From Piscinibacter sp. HJYY11 (GTDB lineage: Bacteria; Pseudomonadota; Gammaproteobacteria; Burkholderiales; Burkholderiaceae_C), in the NCBI RefSeq assembly GCF_016735515.1, contig NZ_JAERQZ010000001.1:2096746-2160745 (forward strand): a stretch of 64,000 bases of DNA, given 5' to 3'. A program made the translations under genes and the position numbers. Under the pieces are notes generated by a model that ran no database searches, had not been told where the DNA came from, and worked only from the letters and a program-made list of their open reading frames with translations. Shown here piece by piece: positions 9,794-20,205 of the stretch; position 1 is the stretch's first letter; every line of letters begins with the position of its first letter.

Positions 9794-10867
9794 TCATGCA
9801 GCCAGTCCTTCCAACTCATCGGCGACCCGCGCCGCTGCGTGCACACGCGCCAGGGCGCGGGCCTTGGTCGCCATGCTCATCAGCGCCTCGCGCGTGAGGC
9901 CTTTCAACAAATCTGCCAATCGCTGCGGCGTCAGCTCGCTTTGCGGCAGGTGGATCGCCGCGCCCTGCCGCGCCATCCATTCGGCGTTGTCACGCTGGTG
10001 GCTGGTGGTGCTCACCACCAGCGGCACCAGCACGCTCGCCACCCCCGCCGCGCAGAGCTCGCTCACCGTCACCGCGCCGGCGCGGCAGATGATCACGTCG
10101 CAGTCGGCCAGTCGCTCGCTCATGTTGTGGATGAAGGGCAGCACCTCGGCGTCGACCTGCGCCGCGGCGTAATCGGCACGCGCCTTCTCGAAGTTCGCGT
10201 TGCCGGTCTGGTGCGTGAGCACTGGCCGCTCGCGCACCGGCAGCAGCGCCATCGCACGCGGCAATGCATCGTTGAGCGCGGTCGCACCCAGGCTGCCACC
10301 CACCACCAGCACGCGCAGCGCGCCGATGCGGCCCTCGAAGCGCTCCATCGGCGGCGGCAGGTTCTCGATCTCCGCGCGCACCGGGTTGCCGGTCACGATG
10401 CCTTGCTTGACCTTGCGCGCCGCGTCGCCGTCGAAGCCGAAGGCCACCTTGTCGGCCACCGGCAGCAGGCTCTTGTTGCTCATCAGGAGCGACGCGTCGG
10501 CGTTCACCAGCATCAGCGGCTTGCTGAGCAGCGAGGCCATCAGCCCGCCGGGGAAGCAGACATAGCCTCCCATGCCGAGCACCGCGCTGGCCTTGCGCTT
10601 GCGCAGGATCTGCAGGCAGCTCCAGAACGCCAGCAGCAGGCGCAAGCCGCCGGTCGCCGTGTGCAGCAGGCCCTTGCCCCGCAGGCCGCTGAACGTGATG
10701 TTGTCCATCGGGATGCCCGAGGGCGGCACGAGCTTGTTCTCCATGCCGTGCGTGGTGCCGAGCCAGCTGACCGTCCAGCCGCGCTTCTGCATCTCGGCCG
10801 CGACGGCCAGGCCGGGGATCACATGACCGCCGGTGCCCGCCGCCATGATGACGAGGTGCCTGCTCAT
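9794..10867 (-). CDS. murG: UDP-GlcNAc:undecaprenyl-PP-MurNAc-pentapeptide GlcNAc transferase
   Basis: MurG converts lipid I to lipid II on the inner face of the membrane. The 357-residue product starts [20 protein letters not shown], containing the glycine-rich lipid I site. It has a second G-loop ([13 protein letters not shown]) and the UDP-GlcNAc-binding stretch [16 protein letters not shown] of GT28 enzymes. Its ATG overlaps the ftsW stop (ATGA). The same frame is open for over 1 kb upstream, but that part is antisense-like translation of ftsW in another frame and is not a fusion. Confidence 0.97.
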   Translation of the reverse strand: MSRHLVIMAAGTGGHVIPGLAVAAEMQKRGWTVSWLGTTHGMENKLVPPSGIPMDNITFSGLRGKGLLHTATGGLRLLLAFWSCLQILRKRKASAVLGMGGYVCFPGGLMASLLSKPLMLVNADASLLMSNKSLLPVADKVAFGFDGDAARKVKQGIVTGNPVRAEIENLPPPMERFEGRIGALRVLVVGGSLGATALNDALPRAMALLPVRERPVLTHQTGNANFEKARADYAAAQVDAEVLPFIHNMSERLADCDVIICRAGAVTVSELCAAGVASVLVPLVVSTTSHQRDNAEWMARQGAAIHLPQSELTPQRLADLLKGLTREALMSMATKARALARVHAAARVADELEGLAA

Positions 10868-12129
10868 GCACGCCCTCCCCGCATCAACTGCCGGTTCTCG
10901 ATGTCGATGCGCAGCACGATCGCGAGCGCCACCAGGTTCATCAGGATGCCCGAGCCGCCGAAACTCATCAGCGGCAAGGTGAGCCCCTTGGTCGGCAGCA
11001 CGCCCAGGTTCACGCCCATGTTGATGAAGGCCTGTCCGCCGATCCAGATGCCGATGCCCTGCGCGAAGAGGCCCGCGAACACCCGGTCGAGCGCGACCGC
11101 CTGGCGGCCGATGTGGAAGATGCGTCGCGCCAGCCAGAAGAAGGCGCAGATCACCGCCACCACGCCGATGAAGCCGAGCTCCTCGCCGATGACGGCGAGC
11201 AGGAAGTCGGTGTGCGCCTCGGGCAGGTAATGCAGCTTCTCGACGCTGCCGCCCAAGCCCTGGCCGAAGATCTCGCCGCGGCCGAAGGCGATCAGCGAGT
11301 GCGAGAGCTGGTACGCCTTGCCCAGCGTGTACTTCTCGTCCCACGGGTTGAGGTACGCAAAGATGCGCTCGCGCCGCCATTCGCTGAAGGTGATCATCAG
11401 CACGAAGGCACCCACCAGCACGGCAGTGATCAGGAAGAACATGCGCCCGTTCACGCCGCCGAGGAAGAGGATGCCCATCGCGATGGCCGCGATCACCATG
11501 AAGGCACCCATGTCGGGCTCGGCCAGCAGCAGGAGGCCCACCACCGCCACGCTCACCGCCATCGGCATCACGGCGCGGAAGAAGTTTTCCTTGACCTCCA
11601 TCTTGCGCACCATGTAGTTGGCGGCGTAGAGCGCGATCGCGAGCTTGGCGAGTTCGGAGGGCTGGAAGTTGGTGAAGCCCAGCGGGATCCAACGGCGTGC
11701 ACCGTTCACGCCCTTGCCGATGCCGGGGATCAGCACCGCCACCAGCAGCAGCAGCGCGCCGACGAACACCCAGGGCGCGAACTTCTCCCACACGTTCACC
11801 GGCACCTGGATCACGATCACCGCCGCCACGAAGGCGACGAGGATCGACAGCGCATGGCGCACGAGGAAGTGCGTCGGCGCGTAGCGCGCGAACTTGGGGT
11901 TGTCGGGCAGCGCGACCGAGGCCGAATAGACCATCACCAGCCCGAGCGCCATCAAGGCGATGACGACCCAGATCATCTGCAGGTCGAAGCCTTGCAGCTT
12001 GGTGGGCTGGCCACTGGCGCCGGTCCAGTCGCGGATGGGCACGCTGCTGCCGCCGTCGCGCTTGACGAGCGACAGCACCCTCTCTTTCAGAGAGGCGAAG
12101 AACGCGAAGCGTGCGGCCAGTGCAGTCAC
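10864..12129 (-). CDS. ftsW: SEDS peptidoglycan polymerase FtsW
   Basis: FtsW is the septal SEDS-family glycosyltransferase that polymerises lipid II together with FtsI. The 421-residue product has about ten membrane helices and family motifs such as [38 protein letters not shown] and [15 protein letters not shown] start at 12129 is chosen because it overlaps the murD stop as GTGA and is preceded by a strong GGGGAGG ribosome site. Upstream in-frame codons lie inside murD. A soluble N-terminal extension of about 50 residues precedes the first helix. Confidence 0.96.
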   Translation of the reverse strand: MTALAARFAFFASLKERVLSLVKRDGGSSVPIRDWTGASGQPTKLQGFDLQMIWVVIALMALGLVMVYSASVALPDNPKFARYAPTHFLVRHALSILVAFVAAVIVIQVPVNVWEKFAPWVFVGALLLLVAVLIPGIGKGVNGARRWIPLGFTNFQPSELAKLAIALYAANYMVRKMEVKENFFRAVMPMAVSVAVVGLLLLAEPDMGAFMVIAAIAMGILFLGGVNGRMFFLITAVLVGAFVLMITFSEWRRERIFAYLNPWDEKYTLGKAYQLSHSLIAFGRGEIFGQGLGGSVEKLHYLPEAHTDFLLAVIGEELGFIGVVAVICAFFWLARRIFHIGRQAVALDRVFAGLFAQGIGIWIGGQAFINMGVNLGVLPTKGLTLPLMSFGGSGILMNLVALAIVLRIDIENRQLMRGGRA

Positions 12130-13928
12130 ACGACCTCCCCACCGGCCGATGCGATGGCCTGCACTTCCGCGACGAACACTTCGGCGCGGTGCGCGTAGTT
12201 GCGGAACATGTCGAGGCTGGCGCACGCCGGGCTCAGCAACACCGCGTCACCCGCATGCGCACGCTGGAAGGCCCAGCGTGTGGCCAGCTCCAGCGACTCG
12301 TGGCGCTGCACCGGCACACCGGTGTAGCGCAGCACCTGCTCGATCGCCTCGGCATCGCGGCCGATCGTCGCCACGGCGCGCACGTGGCGCTGGACGGGCG
12401 TGGCGAGCGGCGTGAAGTCCTGCCCCTTGCCGTCCCCACCGAGGATGACGACCAGCTTGTTCGGTGCCTTGTCTTCGCCCAGGCCGTTCAAGGCCGCGAC
12501 GGTGGCACCGACGTTGGTGCCCTTGCTGTCGTCGTAGGCCTCGACACCGTTGACGGTGGCGATGAACTCGACACGGTGCGGCTCGCCGGCGTATTCGCGC
12601 AGGCCGTGCAGCATGGGCGCGAGCGGGCTGCCGGCCGCCGTGGCGAGCGCAAGTGCGGCCAGTGCGTTGGCGGCGTTGTGGCGGCCGCGCACGCGCAGCG
12701 CGTCGGCCGGCATCAGGCGCTGGATCATGAGGTCTTCTTCCTCGACCGCCGCGCCACGCTTGTGCTTCTTCACGCCCGTTTCATCGGGCTCGAGCGCGCG
12801 CACCAGCCAGGCGATGCCGTTCTCGACCAGCACGCCGAAGTCGCCCGGGCGTTGCGGCGCGTCGAGGCCGAAGCGCACCACGTGACGCTCGATCGGCTTC
12901 GCGAAACGGCCCTTGCCGGGGGTCGGTGCCGGGATCATCTTCTCGACGAGCGGATCGTCGCGGTTGATCACCATCACCGCCTCTTTGCCGAAGATGCGCG
13001 CCTTCGCGGCGGCATACGACTCCATGCTGCCGTGCCAGTCCAGGTGGTCCTGCGTCACGTTGAGCACAGTGGCAGCCGTCGGCTCGAAACCTTGCACGCC
13101 CTCGAGCTGGAAGCTGGACAGCTCGAGCACCCACACCTCGGGCAGGTGCTCGAACACCGGGCCGGGCGGTGGCGGCGGGATCAGGTGCGGCGGCGGGCCG
13201 CCACCGGTGGGTTCGTCGTCCGCGGGCGCGGCTTCGGGGGTGGAGACCGCCGCAGCTTCATCTTCCGCCGGAATCTCTTGCGCTGCGAGCGTCTCCGTTT
13301 CGGCGGCGACGATGTCGTCGTCCACTGGCGCGGGCGGCTCCATCAACGGCTCGTCGGGCACGACGGGCTCAGGGGTTTCAGCGCCCGCTGCACCATTGAT
13401 CACCGGCGCCGGCTCCAGTGCCAGCGCATCGGCCAGCGTCTGCAGCATCGTCGGCCCGATGTTGCCGGCCACCGCCACCCGCTTGCCGGTGCGCTCGATC
13501 AGCTGGCCGGTCATCGAGGTGGTGGTCGTCTTGCCGTTGGTGCCGGTGATCGCGATCACCTTGGGCGCATAGCCCCGCTCGGCCTTCAGGTCGGCCAGCG
13601 CGCGGGCGAAGAGGTCGAGCTCGCCCTGCACCGGCACGCCGGTCTCGCGCGCGAGCGTGAGCAAGGGGGCGACGCGCTCATCCGCGGGCGCGAGGCCCGG
13701 GCTCTTCAGCACCAGCTGCACACCTTCGCGCAGCAGCGCGGCGTCCAGCGCACCGCTCAGGCGCTCGGCCGAGGGCACCTGCTCTTTCAGCGCCGCGTCT
13801 TGCGGTGCCGTTTCGCGCGAGTCCCACACGCGCACCCGGGCGCCGTGGTCTGCACACCAGCGCGCCATGGCCAGGCCGGACTCACCGAGTCCGAGCACCA
13901 GCACGTGAGCGTCTTTCAAATGCTTCAT
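12126..13928 (-). CDS. murD: UDP-N-acetylmuramoyl-L-alanine--D-glutamate ligase with an inserted low-complexity segment
   Basis: MurD adds D-Glu to UDP-MurNAc-L-Ala. The N-terminal Rossmann region ([17 protein letters not shown]), the ATP loop [10 protein letters not shown] (about residues 129-138) and the C-terminal [11 protein letters not shown] motif are intact. At 600 residues it is clearly longer than the roughly 440-500 usual for MurD. The excess is mainly a run of about 85 residues (172-257) rich in Pro, Ala, Glu and Asp, ending in a PPPPP stretch just before [13 protein letters not shown]. The catalytic parts seem complete, so the enzyme is probably active. It overlaps ftsW by four bases. 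Confidence 0.95.
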   Translation of the reverse strand: MKHLKDAHVLVLGLGESGLAMARWCADHGARVRVWDSRETAPQDAALKEQVPSAERLSGALDAALLREGVQLVLKSPGLAPADERVAPLLTLARETGVPVQGELDLFARALADLKAERGYAPKVIAITGTNGKTTTTSMTGQLIERTGKRVAVAGNIGPTMLQTLADALALEPAPVINGAAGAETPEPVVPDEPLMEPPAPVDDDIVAAETETLAAQEIPAEDEAAAVSTPEAAPADDEPTGGGPPPHLIPPPPPGPVFEHLPEVWVLELSSFQLEGVQGFEPTAATVLNVTQDHLDWHGSMESYAAAKARIFGKEAVMVINRDDPLVEKMIPAPTPGKGRFAKPIERHVVRFGLDAPQRPGDFGVLVENGIAWLVRALEPDETGVKKHKRGAAVEEEDLMIQRLMPADALRVRGRHNAANALAALALATAAGSPLAPMLHGLREYAGEPHRVEFIATVNGVEAYDDSKGTNVGATVAALNGLGEDKAPNKLVVILGGDGKGQDFTPLATPVQRHVRAVATIGRDAEAIEQVLRYTGVPVQRHESLELATRWAFQRAHAGDAVLLSPACASLDMFRNYAHRAEVFVAEVQAIASAGGEVV

Positions 13929-13934
13929 TGCATC

Positions 13935-14003
13935 AGCCCCCGCCGAGCCGCCTCAAGGGGGCTGAGCGCCCCCTCGGGGGGCAGGAGCAAAGCGACGTGG
14001 GGG
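13935..14003. repeat. Intergenic palindromic repeat element, family A, second copy
   Basis: The mraY-murD gap contains an outer dyad (AGCCCCC at 13935-13941, GGGGGCT at 13957-13963). After it comes a unit GCCCCCTCGGGGGGCAGGAG... then CAAAGCGACGTGGGGG, nearly identical to the element between lpxC and ftsZ. The shared core is a short GC hairpin followed by CAGGAGC(A/G)AAGCGAC. Confidence 0.6.
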
Positions 14004-14014
14004 TAGTCATTCAT

Positions 14015-15196
14015 TCAACGCAACTTCAAGCTGGCCAGTCCGACCAGGCACAACAACATGGTGATGATCCAGAAGCGCACGACGACCTGCGTCTCCTTCC
14101 ACCCCGACTTCTCGAAGTGGTGGTGCAGCGGCGCCATCAACAGAATGCGGCGGCCGGTGCCGGTCTTCTTCTTCGTGTACTTGAACCAGCTCACCTGCAG
14201 CATCACCGACAGCGCTTCGACGACGAAGATGCCGCCCATGATCCCGAGCACGATCTCCTGGCGGGTGATGACGGCGATGGTGCCCAACGCCCCTCCCAGG
14301 GAAAGCGCGCCCACATCACCCATGAACACCTGTGCCGGGTGGGTGTTGAACCAGAGGAAGGCAAGGCCCGCACCAGCCATCGCGGCGCAGAAGATGAGCA
14401 GTTCACCGGCCCCCGGGATGTAGGGGAACAGCAGGTACTTCGAATACACCGAGCTGCCCACCACGTAGGCGAACACACCCAGCGCCGAGCCCACCATCAC
14501 CACCGGCATGATCGCCAGGCCATCGAGGCCGTCGGTCAGGTTCACCGCGTTGCTCGCGCCCACGATCACGAGGTACGTGAGGATGATGAAGCCGAACACG
14601 CCCAGCGGGTAGCTGATCGTCTTGATGAACGGGATCATCAGGTCGGCCTTGGGCGGCAGGTCGTTGGAGAAGCCGCTCTGCACCCAGCGGATGAAGAGCT
14701 CCAGCACGCGGATGTTGGACGTCTCCGACACGCTGAACGCGAGGTAGAGCGCGGCCACGAGGCCGATCAGCGACTGCCAGAAGAACTTCTCGCGCGAGCG
14801 CATGCCTTCCGGGTCCTTCTTGACAACCTTGCGCCAGTCGTCGACCCAGCCGATGGCACCGAAGCCCATGGTCACGATCATCACGATCCAGACGAAGCGG
14901 TTGCTCCAGTCGAACCACAGCAAGGTGCTGATGCCGATGGCGATCAGGATGAGCACGCCGCCCATGGTGGGCGTGCCGCTCTTGGCAATGTGCTGCTGCA
15001 CGCCGTATTCGCGGATCGGCTGGCCGATCTTGAGCGCGGTGAGGCGGCGGATCACCCACGGCCCGAACGCCAGGCCGATCAGCAGCGCAGTCATCGCCGC
15101 GAGCACGGCACGGAAGGTGAGGTACTGGAAGACGCGCAAGAACCCCAGTTGCTCGGGGTACAGGCTCTGCAGCCACTGGAAGAGACTCAGCAGCAT
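14015..15196 (-). CDS. mraY: Phospho-N-acetylmuramoyl-pentapeptide transferase
   Basis: MraY moves the phospho-MurNAc-pentapeptide to undecaprenyl phosphate, forming lipid I. The 393-residue product has about ten membrane helices. Family motifs include [12 protein letters not shown], the Asp-rich metal site [28 protein letters not shown] and the C-terminal [12 protein letters not shown]. Its start is 4 bases beyond the murF stop, so the two are probably translated together. The following murD gap holds a repeat element. Confidence 0.97.
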   Translation of the reverse strand: MLLSLFQWLQSLYPEQLGFLRVFQYLTFRAVLAAMTALLIGLAFGPWVIRRLTALKIGQPIREYGVQQHIAKSGTPTMGGVLILIAIGISTLLWFDWSNRFVWIVMIVTMGFGAIGWVDDWRKVVKKDPEGMRSREKFFWQSLIGLVAALYLAFSVSETSNIRVLELFIRWVQSGFSNDLPPKADLMIPFIKTISYPLGVFGFIILTYLVIVGASNAVNLTDGLDGLAIMPVVMVGSALGVFAYVVGSSVYSKYLLFPYIPGAGELLIFCAAMAGAGLAFLWFNTHPAQVFMGDVGALSLGGALGTIAVITRQEIVLGIMGGIFVVEALSVMLQVSWFKYTKKKTGTGRRILLMAPLHHHFEKSGWKETQVVVRFWIITMLLCLVGLASLKLR

Positions 15197-15200
15197 GAGG

Positions 15201-16595
15201 TCAATGTCCTTGTTGTTGTGAGGTGCCGGCCGGCTTGATCGCCTCAGTGAGCGCGGCCACCACCTGTTCCATCTTCATGAAGCGCGAGCCCTTCACCAGC
15301 ACCGAGGCGCAATCGGGCGCAGCGGGCAGCGCGGCCAGCAGCTCGGCCACGGTGTCGAAGTGGCGCGCGCCGGGGCCGTAGGCATCGGCGGCGTAGCGGC
15401 AGAGCTTGCCGGCCGTCCACAGCGCATCGATGCCGTGCGTGCGGGCATAGGCGCCCACCTCGCGGTGGAAGGCCGGGCCCTGGTCGCCGACCTCGCCCAT
15501 GTCGCCCAGCACCAGCCAGTGCGGGCCGGGCAGCTGCGACAGCACCTCGACCGCGGCGCGCACCGAGTCGGGGTTGGCGTTGTAGGTGTCATCGACGAGT
15601 GCGACCGGCACGCCCTGCACCTGCGCGCGCTTGAGCTGCGAGCGGCCCTTGACCGGCTCGAAGGCTTCGAGGCCACGCACGATCGCCTCGAGCGGTGCGC
15701 CGGCGGCGAGTGCGCAGGCGGTGACGGCCAGCGCGTTCTTCACGTTGTGCCAGCCGGGCATGCGCAGCTGCACCGCGGCAAAACCGGCCGGCGTGTGCAG
15801 CATCAGCGACCAGTGGTCGACCGCCCATTCGGCATCGGCCGTCACGTCGGCATCACCCTTGAGGGCGAAGGTCAGCGTGGGGCGCGTGCCGGCGAGCTGG
15901 TGCCACAGCGGCGCGTAGGTGTCGTCGGCCGGGAACACGGCCGTGCCGGTCGGGCCCAGCGCGTCGAACACCGTCGCGTTCTCGCGCGCCACCGCTTCGA
16001 CCGTCGCCATGAACTCCTGGTGCTCGCGCTGCGCGTTGTTGACGAGCGCGACCGTCGGCGCGGCCATCGCCGCCAGGCCGGCGATCTCGCCCGGGTGGTT
16101 CATGCCGAGCTCGATCACGGCGGCGTGGTGCTGGTCGCGCAGGCGCAGCAGCGTGAGCGGCACGCCGATGTCGTTGTTGAAATTGCCTTCGGTCCAGAAG
16201 GCCGCGTCAGCCTGCCAGGCGCGCAGCACCGAGGCGGTCATCTGCGTGCAGGTGGTCTTGCCGTTGCTGCCGGTGATGGCGATCAGCGGCAGGTGGAAGC
16301 GGGCGCGCCACGCAGCGGCGAGTGCGCCCAGCGCCTGCTTGCTGTCGGCCACCTGCAGGCCGGGCATGCCGGCTTCGATCAGTCCGCGCTCTGCCAGCGC
16401 GGCCACGGCGCCGGCCGCTTTCGCCTGCGCGAGGAAATCGTGCGCGTCGAAACGCTCGCCCTTCAGGGCGACGAAGAGGTCGCCGGGCTGGAGCGTGCGG
16501 GTGTCGGAATGCACGCGGCCGAGCGCGAGCGCGCCGTCGCCCACCAGCGTGGAACCGGGCAGCAGCGCGTGGGCCTGGGCGAGCGTCATCATCAT
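15201..16595 (-). CDS. murF: UDP-MurNAc-tripeptide--D-alanyl-D-alanine ligase
   Basis: MurF attaches D-Ala-D-Ala to the UDP-MurNAc-tripeptide. The 464-residue product has an N-terminal substrate domain ([20 protein letters not shown]), the ATP loop [13 protein letters not shown] and the C-terminal [18 protein letters not shown] motif of the family. Three consecutive ATG codons (16595, 16592, 16589) make the exact start uncertain by one or two residues. The first overlaps the murE stop as ATGA. It is flanked by murE and mraY, as expected in the dcw cluster. Confidence 0.96.
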   Translation of the reverse strand: MMMTLAQAHALLPGSTLVGDGALALGRVHSDTRTLQPGDLFVALKGERFDAHDFLAQAKAAGAVAALAERGLIEAGMPGLQVADSKQALGALAAAWRARFHLPLIAITGSNGKTTCTQMTASVLRAWQADAAFWTEGNFNNDIGVPLTLLRLRDQHHAAVIELGMNHPGEIAGLAAMAAPTVALVNNAQREHQEFMATVEAVARENATVFDALGPTGTAVFPADDTYAPLWHQLAGTRPTLTFALKGDADVTADAEWAVDHWSLMLHTPAGFAAVQLRMPGWHNVKNALAVTACALAAGAPLEAIVRGLEAFEPVKGRSQLKRAQVQGVPVALVDDTYNANPDSVRAAVEVLSQLPGPHWLVLGDMGEVGDQGPAFHREVGAYARTHGIDALWTAGKLCRYAADAYGPGARHFDTVAELLAALPAAPDCASVLVKGSRFMKMEQVVAALTEAIKPAGTSQQQGH

Positions 16596-18094
16596 GGCGA
16601 CACCCTCGCGGCAAGCGCCGTGCGCGACTCTTCCACATCGGAGAACGGGTGCTTGACGCCGCCGATGTCCTGCTCGGCCTCGTGGCCCTTGCCGGCGACG
16701 AGGATCACGTCCTGCGGCTTCGCGTTCGTCACCGCGTGCACGATGGCGGCACGCCGGTCTTCAATCACCAGCGCGCGATCAGGCCGCGCCATGCCGGCGG
16801 TGATCTGCGTGAGGATCTGCCCCGGTCGCTCCATGCGCGGGTTGTCGCTCGTCACCACCACCTGGTCGGCCTGGCGCTCGGCGATGGCCCCCATCAGCGG
16901 GCGCTTGGTCGCATCGCGGTTGCCGCCGCAGCCGAACACGCACCACAGCGTGCCCTGTCGTTCCTGCGCGAAGGGGCGTACGGCTTGCAGTGCTTTTTCC
17001 AGGGCGTCGGGCGTGTGGGCGTAGTCGACCACGACCACCGGCTGCTCGCCGCCGCCGATCTGCTGCATGCGGCCGGGCACCGGCGTGAGCTGGGCGCAGA
17101 CGCGGGCGATGTCGCCGAGCGCGAAGCCGAGCGCCCGCAGGCCGCCGATCACGGCCAGCAGGTTCGAGACGTTGTAGTCGCCGATCAGGCCGGTGCGCAC
17201 GAGGGTCGAGGCATCGCCTTCGTGAACGGTGAACACGAGGCCGCCGTCGCGGTAGGCGATGTCGCTCGCACGCAGGCGAGCCTCGGCGTGGGTGCTGTAG
17301 GTCCACACGTCCATCAGGCCCTGCAGCGCCGGTGCCAGCGTCGCGCCACGCTCGTCGTCCACGTTGAGCACCGCGGCGCGCAACCCGGGCCACATGAAGA
17401 GCTCGGACTTGGCGGCCCAGTAGGCCTCCATGCTGCCGTGGTAGTCGATGTGGTCGCGGGTGAAATTGGTGAAGAGCGCGACGGCCACCTGCGTGCCCGC
17501 CATGCGGCGCTCGACGATGCCGATCGACGAGGCCTCGATCGCGCAGGCCTTGAAGCCCTGGTCGACGAAGCGCTTGAAGCCCGCTTGCAAGGTGACGGGG
17601 TCGGGCGTGGTGAGGCCGGTCGACTGGATCGACGCGTTCGGCGCCGCCGCAGCCGACGGCGGCTCGCCCACGCCCAGCGTGCCGACCACGCCGCAGCGCT
17701 TGCCCAGCAGCGAGAGCGCCTGAGCCACCCACCACGCGGTGGAGGTCTTGCCGTTGGTGCCGGTGATGGCCACCACGTCCAGCAGCTTGCTCGGTTGTTC
17801 GTACCAGGCACTCGCGAGCGGCCCGGTCGCGGCCTTCAGCCCGGCGAGTGCGCCGACCTGCACACCATCGAAATGGAAGGCTTCCGCGCCCTTGGCCTCG
17901 ACCAGGCACGCGACCGCACCCGCCGCCAAGGCGGCCGGCACGAACTGCCGCCCGTCGTTCGCATAACCCGGCCAGGCAATGAACGCATCACCCGGCTGCA
18001 CACGTCGGCTGTCGGTGCGCAGCTGCTTCACGCCGCGGCTGCGCAGCCAGGCGACCGCGCTGCCCACGTCATGCAAGGTGGTGAGGGTCGCCAT
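16592..18094 (-). CDS. murE: UDP-MurNAc-L-Ala-D-Glu--meso-diaminopimelate ligase
   Basis: MurE adds the third amino acid of the stem peptide. The 500-residue product has the ATP loop [14 protein letters not shown] and DYAHTPDALEKAL. The substrate motif DNPR in VTSDNPRMERPG predicts meso-diaminopimelate rather than lysine. The ATG at 18094 overlaps the ftsI stop by one base (TGATG). The open frame extends upstream to 18739, but that part is an out-of-frame reading of ftsI. The carbamylated Lys region (SMEAYWAAKSELF) is intact. Confidence 0.97.
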   Translation of the reverse strand: MATLTTLHDVGSAVAWLRSRGVKQLRTDSRRVQPGDAFIAWPGYANDGRQFVPAALAAGAVACLVEAKGAEAFHFDGVQVGALAGLKAATGPLASAWYEQPSKLLDVVAITGTNGKTSTAWWVAQALSLLGKRCGVVGTLGVGEPPSAAAAPNASIQSTGLTTPDPVTLQAGFKRFVDQGFKACAIEASSIGIVERRMAGTQVAVALFTNFTRDHIDYHGSMEAYWAAKSELFMWPGLRAAVLNVDDERGATLAPALQGLMDVWTYSTHAEARLRASDIAYRDGGLVFTVHEGDASTLVRTGLIGDYNVSNLLAVIGGLRALGFALGDIARVCAQLTPVPGRMQQIGGGEQPVVVVDYAHTPDALEKALQAVRPFAQERQGTLWCVFGCGGNRDATKRPLMGAIAERQADQVVVTSDNPRMERPGQILTQITAGMARPDRALVIEDRRAAIVHAVTNAKPQDVILVAGKGHEAEQDIGGVKHPFSDVEESRTALAARVSP

Positions 18095-19884
18095 CAGAAG
18101 CTCTCCTCCACCACCGGCAGCTTGTGGGTCACGATCTGCGGCTTCACTTCCAGGTCGGGCGGCACGCTCATCGAGCGCAGCGTCTGCTGCACGACTTCGC
18201 TGAACACGGGCGCGGCCACGTCGCCGCCGAAGTAGCGGCCGTCGCTCGGCTCGTCGACCATCACCGCCACCACGATGCGCGGCTTGTCGATCGGCGCCAT
18301 GCCGACGAACCACGAGCGGTACTTCTTCTCGGCGTAACCCTTGCCTTCCTGCTTGTGCGCGGTGCCCGACTTGCCGCCCACCGAGTAGCCGATGGTCTGC
18401 GCCTTGGGCGCGGTGCCGCCCGGGCCAGCCGCCATCTGCAGCATGTGGCGCACGGCCTGCGCGGTCTTCGGCGACATCACCCGCACGCCCGGCGTCTGCA
18501 CGTCGCTCGGCACGTTCTGGTTCTTCAGGATGGAGGTGGGCACGAGCTCGCCATCGCGCGCGAACACGGTGTACGCACGCGCCAGCTGGAAGAGGCTGGC
18601 CGACAGGCCGTAGCCATAGCTCATCGTCGCCTGCTCCACCGGGCGCCAGGTCTTGTAGGGGCGCAGGCGCCCGCTCACTGCGCCCGGAAAGTCGATCTGC
18701 GGCCGCTGCCCCAGGCCGACCTGGGTGTACAGCTCCCACATCTCGCGTGGCTGCATCTGCATCGCCATCTTGACGGTGCCGACGTTGCTCGATTTCTGGA
18801 TCACCTCTTCGACGGTGAGGTCACCGTGCGGGTGGGCATCGCGAATGGTCGAGCCGGTGATGTTGATCGTGCCGGGAGCGGTCGCGATCACGGTCTTGGG
18901 CGACACGCGGCCGGTCTCCATCGCGAGCGACACGATGAAGGGCTTCATCGTCGAGCCGGGCTCGAAGGTGTCGGTCAGCGCGCGGTTGCGCAACTGCGCG
19001 CCGGTGAGGTTCTGCCGGTCGTTGGGCGAATAGCTCGGGAAGTTGGCCAGCGCCAGCACCTCGCCGCTCTGCACGTCGAGCACCACCACGCTGCCGGCCT
19101 TGGCCTTGTGCTGCGCCACCGCGTCGCGGATGCGCTGGTAGGCGTAAAACTGGACCTTGGAGTCGATGGAGAGCTGGATGTCCTTGCCGTCGACCGGCTG
19201 CACGCTCTCGCCGATGTCTTCGACGACACGGCCCAGGCGGTCCTTCACCACGCGGCGCGTGCCGTTGCGGCCCTGCAGGTCTTTCTGGAACGCGAGCTCG
19301 ATGCCTTCCTGGCCGCGCTCTTCCACGTTGGTGAAGCCGACCACGTGCGCGGCGGCTTCGCCCTCGGGGTACTTGCGCTTGAACTCGCGCACCTGGTAGA
19401 GGCCCTTGATGCCGAGCGACAGGGCCTTCTTGGCCACGGCGTCGTCGACCTGGCGACGCAGCCACACGAAGTTGGGGCTGTCGTCGAGCCGGTTGGCGAG
19501 CTCCGTGGGGGTCATGCCCAAGAGCTTGGCGAGGTTGGCACGCTGGTGCTTGTCGGCCTCGAAGTCCTTGGGGATGACCCACAGCGACGGCGCGGGCACG
19601 CTGGAGGCGAGGATGAGCCCGCTGCGGTCGGTGATGCGGCCACGGCTGGCCGCCAGGTCGAGCGTGCGGGCGTAGCGGATCTCGCCCTGCTTCAGGAAGA
19701 AGTCGTTGCCGACGATCTGCACATACACCGCGCGGCCGGCGAGCACGCAGAAGCCCAGGCCGACGAGGCCGACCAGGAATTTCGAGCGCCACGGCGGCGT
19801 CTTCGAGGCGAGCAGCGGGCTCGTCGAATACATGACGCTGCGCACGTTGACGGCGCCGGCCTTGGGGTTCTTCTGCTTGATCAC
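18094..19884 (-). CDS. ftsI: Septal peptidoglycan transpeptidase FtsI (PBP3)
   Basis: FtsI is the class B penicillin-binding protein that cross-links septal peptidoglycan together with FtsW. The 596-residue product has one N-terminal membrane helix (about residues 36-56), a dimerisation/pedestal domain starting at RGRITDRSGLILA, and a transpeptidase domain with the active-site STMK (in FEPGSTMKPF), the SSN motif (QKSSNVGT) and KSGT (GGKSGTAHK). Its start overlaps the ftsL stop by four bases. Confidence 0.97.
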   Translation of the reverse strand: MIKQKNPKAGAVNVRSVMYSTSPLLASKTPPWRSKFLVGLVGLGFCVLAGRAVYVQIVGNDFFLKQGEIRYARTLDLAASRGRITDRSGLILASSVPAPSLWVIPKDFEADKHQRANLAKLLGMTPTELANRLDDSPNFVWLRRQVDDAVAKKALSLGIKGLYQVREFKRKYPEGEAAAHVVGFTNVEERGQEGIELAFQKDLQGRNGTRRVVKDRLGRVVEDIGESVQPVDGKDIQLSIDSKVQFYAYQRIRDAVAQHKAKAGSVVVLDVQSGEVLALANFPSYSPNDRQNLTGAQLRNRALTDTFEPGSTMKPFIVSLAMETGRVSPKTVIATAPGTINITGSTIRDAHPHGDLTVEEVIQKSSNVGTVKMAMQMQPREMWELYTQVGLGQRPQIDFPGAVSGRLRPYKTWRPVEQATMSYGYGLSASLFQLARAYTVFARDGELVPTSILKNQNVPSDVQTPGVRVMSPKTAQAVRHMLQMAAGPGGTAPKAQTIGYSVGGKSGTAHKQEGKGYAEKKYRSWFVGMAPIDKPRIVVAVMVDEPSDGRYFGGDVAAPVFSEVVQQTLRSMSVPPDLEVKPQIVTHKLPVVEESF

Positions 19885-20177
19885 CGTGCAGCCTCCGGCG
19901 CCGACGCGGCCGATGCCGCGTACCCCACGTACTGCGTGACGGCCGGCGTGGCGTTGCGCATCGCCAGGCGCTCGCGCGCGACCTTCTCCACCCGCAGCGG
20001 TGTCGCCTGCGACTGCTTCTCGGCGATCAGGCGCTCGTGCTCGATCGCAAGCGTGCGAGCCTCGCCCTGCGCGCGGTCGAGCTGCGCGAAGAGGCGCCGC
20101 GAGTCGTAGGACACGCGGACGAGGTAGACGCTGGAGATCACCAGCGCCACCAGCAGGAGCAGGTTCAGACGGGTCAT
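19881..20177 (-). CDS. ftsL: Cell division protein FtsL
   Basis: FtsL is a small bitopic protein that pairs with FtsB and FtsQ and helps activate FtsWI. The 98-residue product starts MTRLNLLLLVALVISSVYLV, a single membrane helix followed by a coiled-coil-like segment (SRRLFAQLDRAQGEARTLAI). ATG 20177 is chosen because GGAAGG lies just upstream and because a start at 20234 would overlap rsmH and add an uncharacteristic tail. Its stop overlaps ftsI by four bases. Confidence 0.93.
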   Translation of the reverse strand: MTRLNLLLLVALVISSVYLVRVSYDSRRLFAQLDRAQGEARTLAIEHERLIAEKQSQATPLRVEKVARERLAMRNATPAVTQYVGYAASAASAPEAAR

Positions 20178-20205
20178 GCCGCCTTCCGATTCCAGAGCAC
20201 GAACC

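Noticed and set aside
9794..12142. Continuous 782-codon frame suggesting an FtsW-MurG-like fusion
   Set aside because: MurG homology begins only at 10867; the upstream part is an out-of-frame translation of ftsW, which has its own intact frame.
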